DNA of 42,870 nt from NCBI GenBank assembly GCA_028713675.1, contig JAQTNV010000008.1:42885-85754 (forward strand). The letters run 5' to 3'. Of the stretch, positions 33,027-40,735 are shown piece after piece. The notes under the pieces were generated by a model. The model searched no databases. It worked only from the letters and a program-made list of their open reading frames with translations, and had not been told where the DNA came from. The stretch comes from a bacterium (GTDB lineage Bacteria > Desulfobacterota > JAPLJL01). A program made the translations under genes and the position numbers. The stretch's first letter is position 1; each line of letters opens with the position of its first letter.

Positions 33027-33356
33027 ATGGAGAACATTCAAAAAGCCTTAGGAGCAAGGTTTAAAACCATAAGAAAATCAAAAGGTCTTACCCAGGAACA
33101 GGTTGCAGACAAAGGAGAGATGAACCCAAAATATTACGGGGCAATCGAGAGAGGAAAAATAAATATCACCTTAAAAACCGTTGCCAGCGTCGCTAGAATT
33201 TTAGACATCGAAATAAAGGATTTATTTACCTTTTCAATGGAAATTCAGAATACAGAAGAATTGCAAATAATCGCCAAGATTTCTCAAATTCTAAAGACTG
33301 GAAATAAAGATCAAAAAAGACGATTAAATATTTTCTTAAATGAGGTGTTTAAATGA
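33027..33356 (+). CDS. XRE-family helix-turn-helix transcriptional regulator
   Basis: A 109-residue protein with the Cro/C1-type HTH in residues 8-65: LGARFKTIRKSKGLTQEQVADKGEMNPKYYGAIERGKINITLKTVASVARILDIEIKDLF. The C-terminal ~40 residues form a helical tail probably used for dimerisation. Such proteins control element lysogeny or act as controller proteins of restriction systems. It lies convergent to the large nuclease gene, with divergent exported cargo on the other side. The ribosome site sits in a hairpin, which would allow autocontrol. Confidence 0.9.
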   Translation: MENIQKALGARFKTIRKSKGLTQEQVADKGEMNPKYYGAIERGKINITLKTVASVARILDIEIKDLFTFSMEIQNTEELQIIAKISQILKTGNKDQKRRLNIFLNEVFK

Positions 33357-33424
33357 GTAGGGATATAATTAAGTTTAACTTCCTCACTCGGAAAGGGACT
33401 ACCGGAACTAATTCCCCCAATTAG
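33353..33424 (+). CDS. Possible 23-residue small ORF coupled to the XRE gene
   Basis: An ATG overlaps the XRE stop codon (ATGA). The frame MSRDIIKFNFLTRKGTTGTN.. ends at 33424, overlapping the last bases of the convergent nuclease gene. The overlap suggests translational coupling, but the product is very short and has no recognisable family. It may be the remains of a longer gene cut by acquisition of the nuclease gene. Confidence 0.25.
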   Translation: MSRDIIKFNFLTRKGTTGTNSPN

Positions 33425-35697
33425 ACAGTTACGCTAATATCTTCCGAAAAACTCACTCTTTCAATAAATTGGATTTTATTTTCTATAGCCAATTCTTTTG
33501 CCTTCGGTGTTATTTCAGTAGAAGTAATAACTACTCCTCTTGATCCTTTTGGAAAAGTCTGCAAAGTACCAATCAATTCTCGGATAATGTTGGGTCCAAC
33601 CTTTCTGTCATGCCAATATTTGCATTGTATTAGTAAGAATTCTTCTCCTTTTGATGCTTGAATATCAACTCCACCATCACCATTTCTTGATGCTGCGATA
33701 TGATCTACTACATACCCATTCTTTAAAAGCCATCCTTTGACATTTCTTTCGTAATTAAACCAATCATCTTTAGAATATTTGTTTTCGAAAATATCTAATG
33801 CATTAATACATTTTAATGCTGAACGGCTTCGATATATTCTCTCTTGAGCTTCTTCCCCTCTTTTATGTGGTCGAACAAAAGTGAAGCCTTCAGGAACGAC
33901 AATATTATATTTTTTCGCTAAAAATATTTGAGCTTCACTAGCATGGACAGCTTTTCTTAAATGTCCAACAACAAAATGTGACCGACGGGCAATTAAATTA
34001 AGTTCTTTATGACTCTCTTGTAAATCTTTAACATATTTAATTCTCGGAATATAAACTACTATTTTTTTATTCAAATCAGATTTTAGCATTGGAACCCTAG
34101 GTGATCTTATTGAGCTGCCAAATACAGATTCTCTTTCTTCAACAACCCAAAAATCTCGAATAATAGATGCCAATAGAATTTCCAACCCGAGACATTTAGT
34201 ATTCAAATATTCCTCAACATCAATATCCACATTGGGATCGGAATCTTCAATAATATTTAATCCATCAGTAGCATCGATATTTTGTTGATCAGGGACTCCA
34301 TATTTATTATTGTAATACTGATCAAAATAACTTAGATAAATTGAATGATACGGAGGATAAATAAATTTAAAATTATGTTCTTTTGGATGAAACCATATAG
34401 GATAAACATGAGATTCTTGATCAAGAAATATACAGGCGACTGATGTTCCTAATTCAATAAATTTTATTGCTTTAATATTTCCTATATTTATTTGAACATA
34501 AGCTTTATAAGGAATCGTCCATTGTTTTAAATACATAGCTTCGTCAAGAATGTCATGAATATATTTATCGCCTTCTTCATAATCACCTTGATATGAGGGA
34601 ATGTTCATAAAGAAATTTTTTATATTAGCAAGACAATTTCCAGATCCTAATAAAAGATCATAATTAAATGGGAAATCAAAAATAATTCTATCCCAAAAAT
34701 GATCATAACATTTTTCATTTAATTGATTTTTTAGGACTATTTTCTTCCTATCTCCATCATCATTTATTGAAGTAATTTCGTTTCCTTGAGCCGTTCCCAT
34801 AGAAGAAAACCAAGCCAATCTCATTAAATCCGATATTATTTCTAGGTGAATAATTGGAAAATCACTAATATTTTTGGGGATTTCAATTGCTACTTTTTTT
34901 AATTCTTCAATTGGATTGTTTATTTCTTTATCATTTTTCTGCCAAAATATATTTGCATAAAATGAATATACTTTTTTGAAAATGTTTTGCTCATCTTTAA
35001 AAAATTCTTTTGCTATTGTATGCGAATAAGCTACTTTTGCTTCAGGGAATTCTTCTTCCCTTTTCGCATCAGGATATTTGTTAATTGCTATTGACGCTTC
35101 ATATTCCAATCTGTGTGCCCAATTAAATCTTAATTTATTTTCTTCAATACTATCTTTAATATCATCATACATTTTACTTTCAACAAAATATTTTGCTGCA
35201 ATTAAATCCCCTATATATTGCTTGGGTGGACTTGAATCAATTAATTGCCAAACGTCTTTATTAATTAATGGAAAATTTATTTCAGTATGTGAAACAATAT
35301 AATTATTTCTGAATAATATTATTTTTATTGGTTTTGAAAAAAATAAATCTGTTTCTGGAAAAGAGGTAGGTAAAAATATACGATAACCTTCTATTTCTCT
35401 GCTTTTTTTATCCTTAAAAATAAATCTAAAACAATATATTGGCCATAAATGATTATTAATAAATTTTAAAAAAGAAAAAGATAAATCGATGGAATGCAAA
35501 CCCGTTTCGGCAAGCAAATAAAGCTGGTTATCTGAATAATTAACAAATTCTTTATTGAAAATCTTTTTTGATTTATTCTTTTTATAGATTTCTAAAACCC
35601 ATTTGGGATCAATATCTGATGTAGGCAAGACATAAGTTATCTTTTCAAAATAATCGCATATTTTTAAATTTTTCTCGTTTTCTAATTGGGTTTCCAT
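33421..35697 (-). CDS. Large protein with C-terminal Mrr-type restriction endonuclease domain, candidate defence protein
   Basis: A 758-residue protein. The last ~115 residues are an Mrr-catalytic (PD-(D/E)xK) domain: YERNVKGWLLKNGYVVDHIAASRNGDGGVDIQASKGEEFLLIQCKYW. The likely metal ligands are Asp678 and Gln691-x-Lys693, followed by VGPNIIRELIGTLQTFPKGSRGVVITS. The segment at about 575-640 (SHFVVGHLRKAVHASEAQIFLAKKYNIVVPEGFTFVRPHKRG) looks like a distinct conserved linker. The first ~550 residues match no family I know, and are rich in aromatic residues with no Walker motifs. Mrr domains cut DNA, often modified DNA. Lying on a mobile element beside an XRE gene, it probably serves defence or inter-element competition. 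No methyltransferase gene is nearby. Confidence 0.78.
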   Translation of the reverse strand: METQLENEKNLKICDYFEKITYVLPTSDIDPKWVLEIYKKNKSKKIFNKEFVNYSDNQLYLLAETGLHSIDLSFSFLKFINNHLWPIYCFRFIFKDKKSREIEGYRIFLPTSFPETDLFFSKPIKIILFRNNYIVSHTEINFPLINKDVWQLIDSSPPKQYIGDLIAAKYFVESKMYDDIKDSIEENKLRFNWAHRLEYEASIAINKYPDAKREEEFPEAKVAYSHTIAKEFFKDEQNIFKKVYSFYANIFWQKNDKEINNPIEELKKVAIEIPKNISDFPIIHLEIISDLMRLAWFSSMGTAQGNEITSINDDGDRKKIVLKNQLNEKCYDHFWDRIIFDFPFNYDLLLGSGNCLANIKNFFMNIPSYQGDYEEGDKYIHDILDEAMYLKQWTIPYKAYVQINIGNIKAIKFIELGTSVACIFLDQESHVYPIWFHPKEHNFKFIYPPYHSIYLSYFDQYYNNKYGVPDQQNIDATDGLNIIEDSDPNVDIDVEEYLNTKCLGLEILLASIIRDFWVVEERESVFGSSIRSPRVPMLKSDLNKKIVVYIPRIKYVKDLQESHKELNLIARRSHFVVGHLRKAVHASEAQIFLAKKYNIVVPEGFTFVRPHKRGEEAQERIYRSRSALKCINALDIFENKYSKDDWFNYERNVKGWLLKNGYVVDHIAASRNGDGGVDIQASKGEEFLLIQCKYWHDRKVGPNIIRELIGTLQTFPKGSRGVVITSTEITPKAKELAIENKIQFIERVSFSEDISVTV

Positions 35698-35895
35698 TTA
35701 TATTAATGTCTAAAATAATTACCTAAAAATCAGGATCAATTTGTTTTAAATAAATCATTGCCATTCATTTTCTTTCCTTTCAATGGACTTGATTTCTGGA
35801 CGTAATAGCTTTTTTCTTCGTTGTTGTTCCATTATCTGATTTATTTTTCATAGGGTCAACAAATCTATTGGACCAATGTTTTTTCCTGAACCCTC

Positions 35896-35924
35896 TTGAA
35901 AAAGGAATAATATTACTATATAAT
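35896..35924 (+). promoter_or_regulatory. Near-consensus sigma70 promoter of the RHH-integrase unit
   Basis: TTGAAA (35896-35901), a 17-bp spacer and TATAAT (35919-35924) lie 33 bp before the ATG at 35958. Its transcript would cover the RHH gene, the integrase and, without an evident terminator in between, the tRNA-Lys gene. Confidence 0.75.
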
Positions 35925-35957
35925 AAAATAAGAATTCTAACAAATGGGGGCAAGTGA

Positions 35958-36176
35958 ATGGTAATTCCGGTTAAAGAAAAGAAAAGCAAAGGATCGTCAA
36001 CAAACCCGGAGAATAAGGTAAAGGTTGCCTTTTATCTCCCTCGGAAAAGTGCTGAGGATTTAGAAGAAGTCCGGTTTGAATTAATCAAACAGGGGAAAAG
36101 CCGGAGGGATGCAAGCCAGAGTAATCTAGTCGCCGAGGCAATCGAACTACTAAAAAATAAATATCTAGGAAAATAA
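35958..36176 (+). CDS. Small RHH/CopG-like DNA-binding protein
   Basis: A 72-residue basic protein. After a flexible Lys/Ser-rich start, KVKVAFYLPRKSAEDLEEVRFELIKQGKSRRDASQSNLVAEAIELLKNKYLGK has the beta strand, helix, helix order of ribbon-helix-helix proteins. The second helix is introduced by SQSNLVAEAI, as in many ParD/CopG and plasmid RHH proteins. No toxin partner lies beside it, so it is more likely a regulator or partition-type protein of the element. A strong promoter is upstream and the integrase follows after 58 bp. Confidence 0.65.
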   Translation: MVIPVKEKKSKGSSTNPENKVKVAFYLPRKSAEDLEEVRFELIKQGKSRRDASQSNLVAEAIELLKNKYLGK

Positions 36177-36234
36177 TCTCCTCTGTGTAATAAAACCCGA
36201 TTTTTTTCGTATTATATACTGAGGAGGAAATAAA

Positions 36235-37353
36235 ATGAGTATCAGAAAAAGGTATTCCAAACGGCTTGGGAAAACGGTCTATTCCGTTGATTATTACGAT
36301 ATTAATCATCAACGAAGGGTGGAAACAGTAGGAACGGTTAAAGAAGAGGCAAAACGGGTATGGGAAGCCCGCCTAGGGGATAAAGCCCGAGGTAAGAACC
36401 CAGACATACCTTGGTCTAGAAGAGTCACCTTTGGAGATTTTTCCAAAGAATACATGGAATACTCAAAGGAAAACAAAAAAGCCTGGGATCGGGATATTAC
36501 CAGCCTGAGACATTTAGTCCCCTTTTTCGGGGAAAAACGGCTTGATCAGGTAAGTTCTTTTGACGTTGAACAATACAAATTGGAGAGGAAAAAAGAAACC
36601 AGCAGAATAAAGAAATCCCCTTCCCCAGCATCTATTAACCGGGAACTTGCCTTGCTCAAAAATATGTTCAATAAGGCAATCCTTTGGGGTAAAGCCAAAT
36701 CCAACCCGATGAAGGGAATCAAACTTTTTAAAGAATCCGAGGGAAGAATAAATTATCTTCAAGAAAATGAAATACAAAAACTCCTTAAAGCTTGCTCTCG
36801 GAATACCAATCTTCATTTGATCGTATTAATGGCATTAAATACCGGGATGAGAAGAGGCGAAATCCTCAAGCTCAAGTGGGAACAGATTGACTGGAAGGAA
36901 AAAATCATTCATCTTTACGAAACGAAAAACGGGAGAACTAGGCATATTCCCATAAGCGATTCCTTGACGGAGGAGCTTAAAGACTTTAGATTGAATAATG
37001 AAGGCGGTGAGTTTGTTTTCAGTAATTGCCAAGGGGAACCGTTCAAAAGCTTCAGAAAGTCCTTTGGAAACGCCTGTAGGGAAGCCGGAATACATGATTT
37101 TAGGTTCCATGACCTCCGTCATACCTTCGCAAGCTATTTGGTCATGGGAGGAACAGACTTAGTTACGGTGATGGAGCTTTTGGGCCATAGGTCGTTTAAA
37201 ATGACGCTCAGGTATTCGCATTTGTCCCAGGACCATAAAAGGGACGCAGTTAATTACATTGGGACCATTTTGACCGGGGATTCCGGTCGGGATGGTAATA
37301 AATTGGTAAAAATTCAAGAACGCCGGGAAAAGGTAGCCAGCCTAAGTAATTGA
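36235..37353 (+). CDS. int: Tyrosine recombinase (phage-type integrase) of the element
   Basis: A 372-residue site-specific recombinase. The N-terminal arm-binding part begins MSIRKRYSKRLGKTVYSVDYYD. The core-binding SAM-like domain spans about 64-160. In the catalytic domain, TGMRRGEILKLKWEQID gives Arg206, the hairpin ETKNGRTRHIPI gives a lysine near 231, HDLRHTFASYL gives His292 and Arg295, GHRS gives His318, and TLRYSHLS gives the nucleophile Tyr327. All catalytic residues are present. GAGGAGG lies just before the ATG. The stop codon is only 13 bp from the intact tRNA-Lys, the usual position beside the attachment site. Confidence 0.96.
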   Translation: MSIRKRYSKRLGKTVYSVDYYDINHQRRVETVGTVKEEAKRVWEARLGDKARGKNPDIPWSRRVTFGDFSKEYMEYSKENKKAWDRDITSLRHLVPFFGEKRLDQVSSFDVEQYKLERKKETSRIKKSPSPASINRELALLKNMFNKAILWGKAKSNPMKGIKLFKESEGRINYLQENEIQKLLKACSRNTNLHLIVLMALNTGMRRGEILKLKWEQIDWKEKIIHLYETKNGRTRHIPISDSLTEELKDFRLNNEGGEFVFSNCQGEPFKSFRKSFGNACREAGIHDFRFHDLRHTFASYLVMGGTDLVTVMELLGHRSFKMTLRYSHLSQDHKRDAVNYIGTILTGDSGRDGNKLVKIQERREKVASLSN

Positions 37354-37362
37354 TTTTCTTAG

Positions 37363-37407
37363 AAACGGGTCGTTAGCTCAGTTGGTAGAGCACCGGACTT
37401 TTAATCC
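37363..37407 (+). repeat. Right attachment site within tRNA-Lys
   Basis: A 45-bp direct repeat of 28124-28168. It covers the first 41 bases of the intact tRNA. The crossover must lie within this stretch, most likely in the anticodon stem-loop, where tyrosine integrases often act. Confidence 0.92.
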
Positions 37408-37439
37408 GGGGGTCGTGGGTTCGAACCCCGCACGACCCA
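37367..37439 (+). tRNA. trnK: tRNA-Lys (anticodon TTT)
   Basis: A 73-nt cloverleaf. The acceptor pair is GGGTCGT / ACGACCC with discriminator A. The D arm has AGCTCAGTTGGTAGAGC. The anticodon arm is CCGGA-CTTTTAA-TCCGG with anticodon TTT. The T arm is GTGGGTTCGAACCCCGC-like. The CCA end is not encoded. The 5' 41 bases are the element-borne copy and the 3' 32 bases are chromosomal, if the element integrated as proposed. Confidence 0.97.
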
Positions 37440-37503
37440 TAGTTAAAAGCTAAGAAGCTCTCAGCTATAAGCTGTCAGCTAAATAATAATCACCCTCCCC
37501 TCT

Positions 37504-37535
37504 TTCCCCTCCCCTCAAGGGAGGGGAATTTATTT
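37504..37535 (+). terminator. Terminator downstream of tRNA-Lys
   Basis: Perfect 10-bp stem TTCCCCTCCC / GGGAGGGGAA with loop CTCAA, followed by TTTATTTT. It would end the integrase-tRNA transcript. Confidence 0.7.
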
Positions 37536-37549
37536 TCAAGTTTTTTTGT

Positions 37550-37627
37550 AGGGGCGGCATTCAACTGCCGCCAAAAAAAAGGGAGCCAGTGGAATGGCTC
37601 CCCTACGTCGCAGGCTGAAGCCTGCGG
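37550..37627. repeat. Cluster of short palindromic repeats
   Basis: Three hairpins in a row: GGCGGCA-TTCAAC-TGCCGCC, GGGAGCCA-(GTGGAA)-TGGCTCCC, and CGCAGGCT-GA-AGCCTGCG at 37609-37626. The last abuts the stop codon of the GT9 gene and has a relative at 40718-40735 with the same flanks (GT...GCTACC). Confidence 0.75.
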
Positions 37628-38629
37628 CTACCGGTTAAAAAACGAGACAACCGCTTCAGGTTTGATCTCCAGAAGGCAGGCGCGTTTTTTCCGGCATTCC
37701 GGCGCGGGCGATTGCGGGTTCCGCGGATGGCAGGGAGAGCACTCGTAATTCAGAGAAATAATTTTCACCAACCTTCCCCTCGGGCCGAAGCGCCCGGGGT
37801 CGGAAGGCCCGAAGATCGCGATTACCGGCCGGCCCATGGCCGCCGCCAGGTGGGTAATTCCCGAATCATTGCCCACATAAATTTTCGCGTTGGCCAGAAC
37901 CGCGGCGGTCTCCACCAGGGTCAGGCCGGAAAGAACCGAGAAACCGGATCCGGAAAGATTCGCGAACTCGGGATTTTCCTTCTCCGCCGGGCCCAGGAGA
38001 AAAAACGGGGGCAGGCCCATCCGCGAAGCCCGCGCCGCGAGATCCAGGTAATAAGTCAGCGGCCAACATTTGATTGCTCCCCCGCTTCCCGGATGGATAA
38101 TCAGGGCGCGCCCCCGGGGCCCGGATTTCAAAAGCTCCCGGCCGCGGCCAGCCAGGGCCTCGGGCAGGGAGAAGGAATTTTCGACCAGGCTTATTTCCGG
38201 CTTCATCCCGGGGAGCAGCAGCGCGCCCAAGTATTCATCATGAAGATGGCGCCGGGACAGAGGGTCCGGTTTTCCCGGAGACAGGACCGCCGGGACCAAC
38301 CTCCGCAAATTGGCGAGCAAGTCCTGATTGGCGCTGGTGGTTATCACCAGATCGAACCGCGAAAGAATCCGGGCCAGGCTTTCGGGAAGCGCGGCCCCGG
38401 GGGAGAACAAACGCTGGAAGCCCTCCCCTTCCGGGTCCACTTCCCCTTGAAATCTTCCCCCGGCCAGGGCCAGGCGGCGGATGTCGCCGCCGGCGCAGAT
38501 ATGTAGCTCCGGCCGGTTTTCCGGCTCCTGATAGGCAACTAAGGCCGGAAGAGCCAGCAGGAAATCCCCCAGCGCTCCCAGGTGGACAAAGAGAATCTTG
38601 CGAGGTTTATCCAACAAAGGTTTTTTCAT
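37628..38629 (-). CDS. Glycosyltransferase family 9 (ADP-heptose:LPS heptosyltransferase-like)
   Basis: GT-B enzyme of the heptosyltransferase family that adds heptose to the LPS core at the inner face of the membrane. KILFVHLGALGDFLLALPAL is the N-terminal glycine-rich loop and LIIHPGSGGAIKCWPLTYYLDLA the acceptor/donor region. YVGNDSGITHLAAAMGRPVIAIFGPSDPGRFGP is the C-terminal nucleotide-sugar site. I chose Met at 38629 because AAGAAGAAAC precedes it and the family start fits. The frame runs further up to 38668 through hairpin repeats. The C-terminal cysteine cluster (ECSPCHP, CRKKRACLL) occurs in some GT9 proteins. Nearby GT39 and O-antigen ligase genes make a surface polysaccharide role likely. 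Confidence 0.9.
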   Translation of the reverse strand: MKKPLLDKPRKILFVHLGALGDFLLALPALVAYQEPENRPELHICAGGDIRRLALAGGRFQGEVDPEGEGFQRLFSPGAALPESLARILSRFDLVITTSANQDLLANLRRLVPAVLSPGKPDPLSRRHLHDEYLGALLLPGMKPEISLVENSFSLPEALAGRGRELLKSGPRGRALIIHPGSGGAIKCWPLTYYLDLAARASRMGLPPFFLLGPAEKENPEFANLSGSGFSVLSGLTLVETAAVLANAKIYVGNDSGITHLAAAMGRPVIAIFGPSDPGRFGPRGRLVKIISLNYECSPCHPRNPQSPAPECRKKRACLLEIKPEAVVSFFNR

Positions 38630-38700
38630 AAAGTTTCTTCTTCGGACTGCATCGGCTTGCCGATGCATCGCATTAGCAAGCTAATGCACTCCAAAAAAAC
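38630..38700. repeat. Hairpin repeats upstream of the GT9 gene
   Basis: TGCATCGG-CTTG-CCGATGCA (38648-38667) and GCATTAG-CAAG-CTAATGC (38670-38687), with the GT9 leader on one side and CTCCAAAAAAA on the other. Confidence 0.75.
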
Positions 38701-38703
38701 ATC

Positions 38704-38765
38704 AGCGCTCCCAGGTGGACGAACAGGATCTTCAACGGCCTATCTTTCAGACGTTTTTCCATGAA
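38704..38765 (-). pseudogene. Remnant of the 5' end of a second GT9 gene
   Basis: On the minus strand, MEKRLKDRPLKILFVHLGAL begins at about 38762 and lines up with the start of the intact GT9 gene (KPLLDKPRKILFVHLGALGDF). After AL the match stops and the frame runs into the hairpin repeats. The DNA string AGCGCTCCCAGGTGGAC occurs in both, 133 bp apart. Confidence 0.75.
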
Positions 38766-39074
38766 GTCTTTATATAGACCGCATCCCGCCCTGGCGGGAT
38801 GCATTGCATCAGCAAGCTGATGCTCTCCAAAAAATCCCAGAGCGTCATGTTCAACGGGCCAAGTTGTTCGGTAATCGTCATTCTTATCGGTTGAAACGAT
38901 CGCACGAAACTCTCCCCTGGCCCCTCCCTCGCAGGGAGGGAAGAAAACCAAATCCGAAAAACCTAACCAGTGCGACAATAGTCATTCCTTCTCCGAAAAT
39001 AAAAACATTGATCAATATTCCATCTGATGATATAAAAACTGCGTGGTGAAATCATACCAAAAATTACCTGGACG
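38766..39074. other. Gene-free region with hairpin repeats and leader of the GT39 gene
   Basis: It holds GCATCCCGCC-CT-GGCGGGATGC (38781-38802) and GCATCAG-CAAG-CTGATGC (38806-38823), the same two-hairpin layout as at 38648-38687. TCTCCAAAAAATCCCAGAGCG follows, a possible third trace of the repeat unit. A CCCTCCCT-CGC-AGGGAGGG hairpin is near 38919-38940. The rest leads to the GT39 start. No gene is seen. Confidence 0.6.
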
Positions 39075-40658
39075 ATGAAAAAGATTCCGGCTTCCACTTT
39101 TCAGGAAGTTCCCAATTCCCCGGAAGACCGGGACCAGTGGCTGTCCCTTATTCTCTGGGTCACATTGTTCGTGGGAACCCTGATCCGGCTTTACGGGCTG
39201 GGAGCAGAAAGCCTGTGGCTGGACGAGGCGACCAGCTACGTCGACGCCCACCGGTCGATCGCGGACCTGCTCCTCGCCAACTTCCTGCCGTCGCGAGGCG
39301 AGATCAACGGATCATTCTATTTCCTGTTTCTCCACCTGGTCACCCTGGTCGCCTCGAGCGAATTTGCCCTGCGCTTTCTTTCCGCGGCCTTCGGTTCGGT
39401 TTCGATCTTTTTGGTCTATTACCTGTCCACCCTCCTGGTCCGCGGACGCCAGGGCCAGAAGCTCGGAATCTACAGCGCCATTTTTCTGGCCCTCTCCCCC
39501 TTTCACCTCAATCTCTGCCAGTCGGTCCGGGGTTACTCGCTCCTCCTCCTGCTTTCCCTCGGGGCGATGATTTACCAGGTCCGGGCCCTGATCCTGGCCC
39601 GGGCCGGTGATTTCCTGGGGTTCATTGTCTGCAGTATCCTTATTTATAATACCCACTATCTTTCCGTCATTTTTATTGCCGGCCAGGCCCTGCTGGTTTC
39701 CTGGTATCTTGTTTTCAATGCCGAAAAGCGCGGCCGGTTTCTTCTGAGCTGGGGATCTTGTTACCTGCTTATCTTTGCGGGAATCTGGAAAGTTTTCCGG
39801 CACATCCAGGGCTTCTTCAGCGTCAGCGTTAGCGCCGGCGCCCCGGCCGACCAGCACTTCTGGCTGACTAAATTCCACGGCGCCCCGGGCTTCAATGAAT
39901 TCCTGGGCCTGCTCAAAGTCTACGCAATCGGCCTGATCCCGGAGTCCAGCCTTCTGAATTATCTTTATTTCCTTATCCCGGTCCTTTTCCTGGCCGGGTT
40001 CTTCTCCCTTAAAGTTAAGGGCGGCCTGTTCCGGAGCTGGGAGTGGTCTTTCGGCCTTTTCCTTTTCATCTTCCCCGTGCTCACGAGTTTTATCCTCTCC
40101 CAGTCGGAGAATATTTTCCTGGCCAAATACCTCTTTTTTACCCTCCCGGTTCTTTACCTCCTGGCCGCCCGGGGGCTGCTCAATATCCCGGTCCGGATTG
40201 TTCCCGAAATCATCCTGGTTCTTTCCCTGGTCGCCCCTTCTTACGCCGTTTACCGGATCCACACGGTGCCCGAAAACCCGGACTGGAAGAACAGCGTCGC
40301 GAAAATCATCTCCATCTCCGAGCCCGGAGACATCGTGGCCATCAACGCGAATTACACCCACATTCTGTATAATTATTACACTCGCGAAGTTCCCCCCAAT
40401 CTTGTCCCCGTTGTCTACACCATGAAAAACTACAGCGGTGACCCCCAGCTGGCCGCCGCGGAACGGGCCCGAATCGGCCAGGAATTCGACGAGATCGCCC
40501 GGAGTTTCAAGCGGATGTGGCTGGTTTCCTCTTATACCAATGATACCGACCCCCTCAACCTGGTGGAAACCGAGGCCGTTTCCCGTTATCAGGTCATGCT
40601 CTGGTGGCCCGGCCCGCCCCGGCTTTATCTTTTCGTGCTCACGCCGACCGAAAAATAG
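39075..40658 (+). CDS. Glycosyltransferase family 39-type GT-C membrane protein
   Basis: An integral membrane sugar transferase of the ArnT/PMT (PF13231-like) type that uses polyprenyl-phosphate sugars at the outer face of the inner membrane. After the first helix (LSLILWVTLFVGTLIRLYGLG) comes SLWLDEATSYVD, with the catalytic Asp50-Glu51 pair of the first periplasmic loop. About ten more hydrophobic helices follow to about residue 390. A soluble C-terminal domain of about 130 residues (IISISEPGDIVAINANYTHILYNYY) closes the protein. The length (527) is usual. The start ATG has no strong Shine-Dalgarno. Acceptor not evident; it lies in a surface polysaccharide region. Confidence 0.85.
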   Translation: MKKIPASTFQEVPNSPEDRDQWLSLILWVTLFVGTLIRLYGLGAESLWLDEATSYVDAHRSIADLLLANFLPSRGEINGSFYFLFLHLVTLVASSEFALRFLSAAFGSVSIFLVYYLSTLLVRGRQGQKLGIYSAIFLALSPFHLNLCQSVRGYSLLLLLSLGAMIYQVRALILARAGDFLGFIVCSILIYNTHYLSVIFIAGQALLVSWYLVFNAEKRGRFLLSWGSCYLLIFAGIWKVFRHIQGFFSVSVSAGAPADQHFWLTKFHGAPGFNEFLGLLKVYAIGLIPESSLLNYLYFLIPVLFLAGFFSLKVKGGLFRSWEWSFGLFLFIFPVLTSFILSQSENIFLAKYLFFTLPVLYLLAARGLLNIPVRIVPEIILVLSLVAPSYAVYRIHTVPENPDWKNSVAKIISISEPGDIVAINANYTHILYNYYTREVPPNLVPVVYTMKNYSGDPQLAAAERARIGQEFDEIARSFKRMWLVSSYTNDTDPLNLVETEAVSRYQVMLWWPGPPRLYLFVLTPTEK

Positions 40659-40717
40659 TTTCGGGTTTCGATCCAAGGCGGAAAAAGTCAGACACGTGGG
40701 ACACGCAAAATAAATGT

Positions 40718-40735
40718 CGCAACCTGAAGGTTGCG
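40718..40735. repeat. Palindromic repeat related to 37609-37626
   Basis: CGCAACCT-GA-AGGTTGCG with flanks GT and GCTACC. Compared with the copy at 37609 both arms of the stem differ in matching positions (GGC/GCC against ACC/GGT), so pairing is kept. The gap of 40659-40812 contains nothing else of note. Confidence 0.75.

Larger units (their letters stand above)
28169..37407. mobile_element. Integrative element of about 9.2 kb in tRNA-Lys, with integrase, replication module and nuclease gene
   Basis: It is bounded by a 45-bp direct repeat that includes 41 bp of tRNA-Lys. It is visibly AT-rich against the GC-rich flanks. It carries a tyrosine integrase next to the right end, an AlpA-like protein, a SpoVG-family protein, a CHC2 primase-type protein, a P-loop ATPase, an XRE regulator, an RHH-like protein, a nuclease-domain protein and exported cargo. 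No structural phage genes, terminase, relaxase or type IV secretion genes are present. This fits a satellite-like or otherwise non-self-packaging integrative element. Confidence 0.9.

Noticed and set aside
35780-35989. 69-codon minus-strand frame upstream of the nuclease gene (its last 23 codons, MKNKSDNGTTTKKK.., could be a leader peptide)
   Set aside because: It overlaps the strong plus-strand promoter and the RHH start, with no Shine-Dalgarno or family. Kept only as a note.
28169-37407. Prophage
   Set aside because: Integrase and regulators are present, but no terminase, portal, capsid, tail or lysis genes can be seen.
39312-40676. 454-codon open frame on the minus strand opposite the GT39 gene
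   Set aside because: Charged, repetitive composition without motifs. The plus strand has clear membrane helices and the DE motif.
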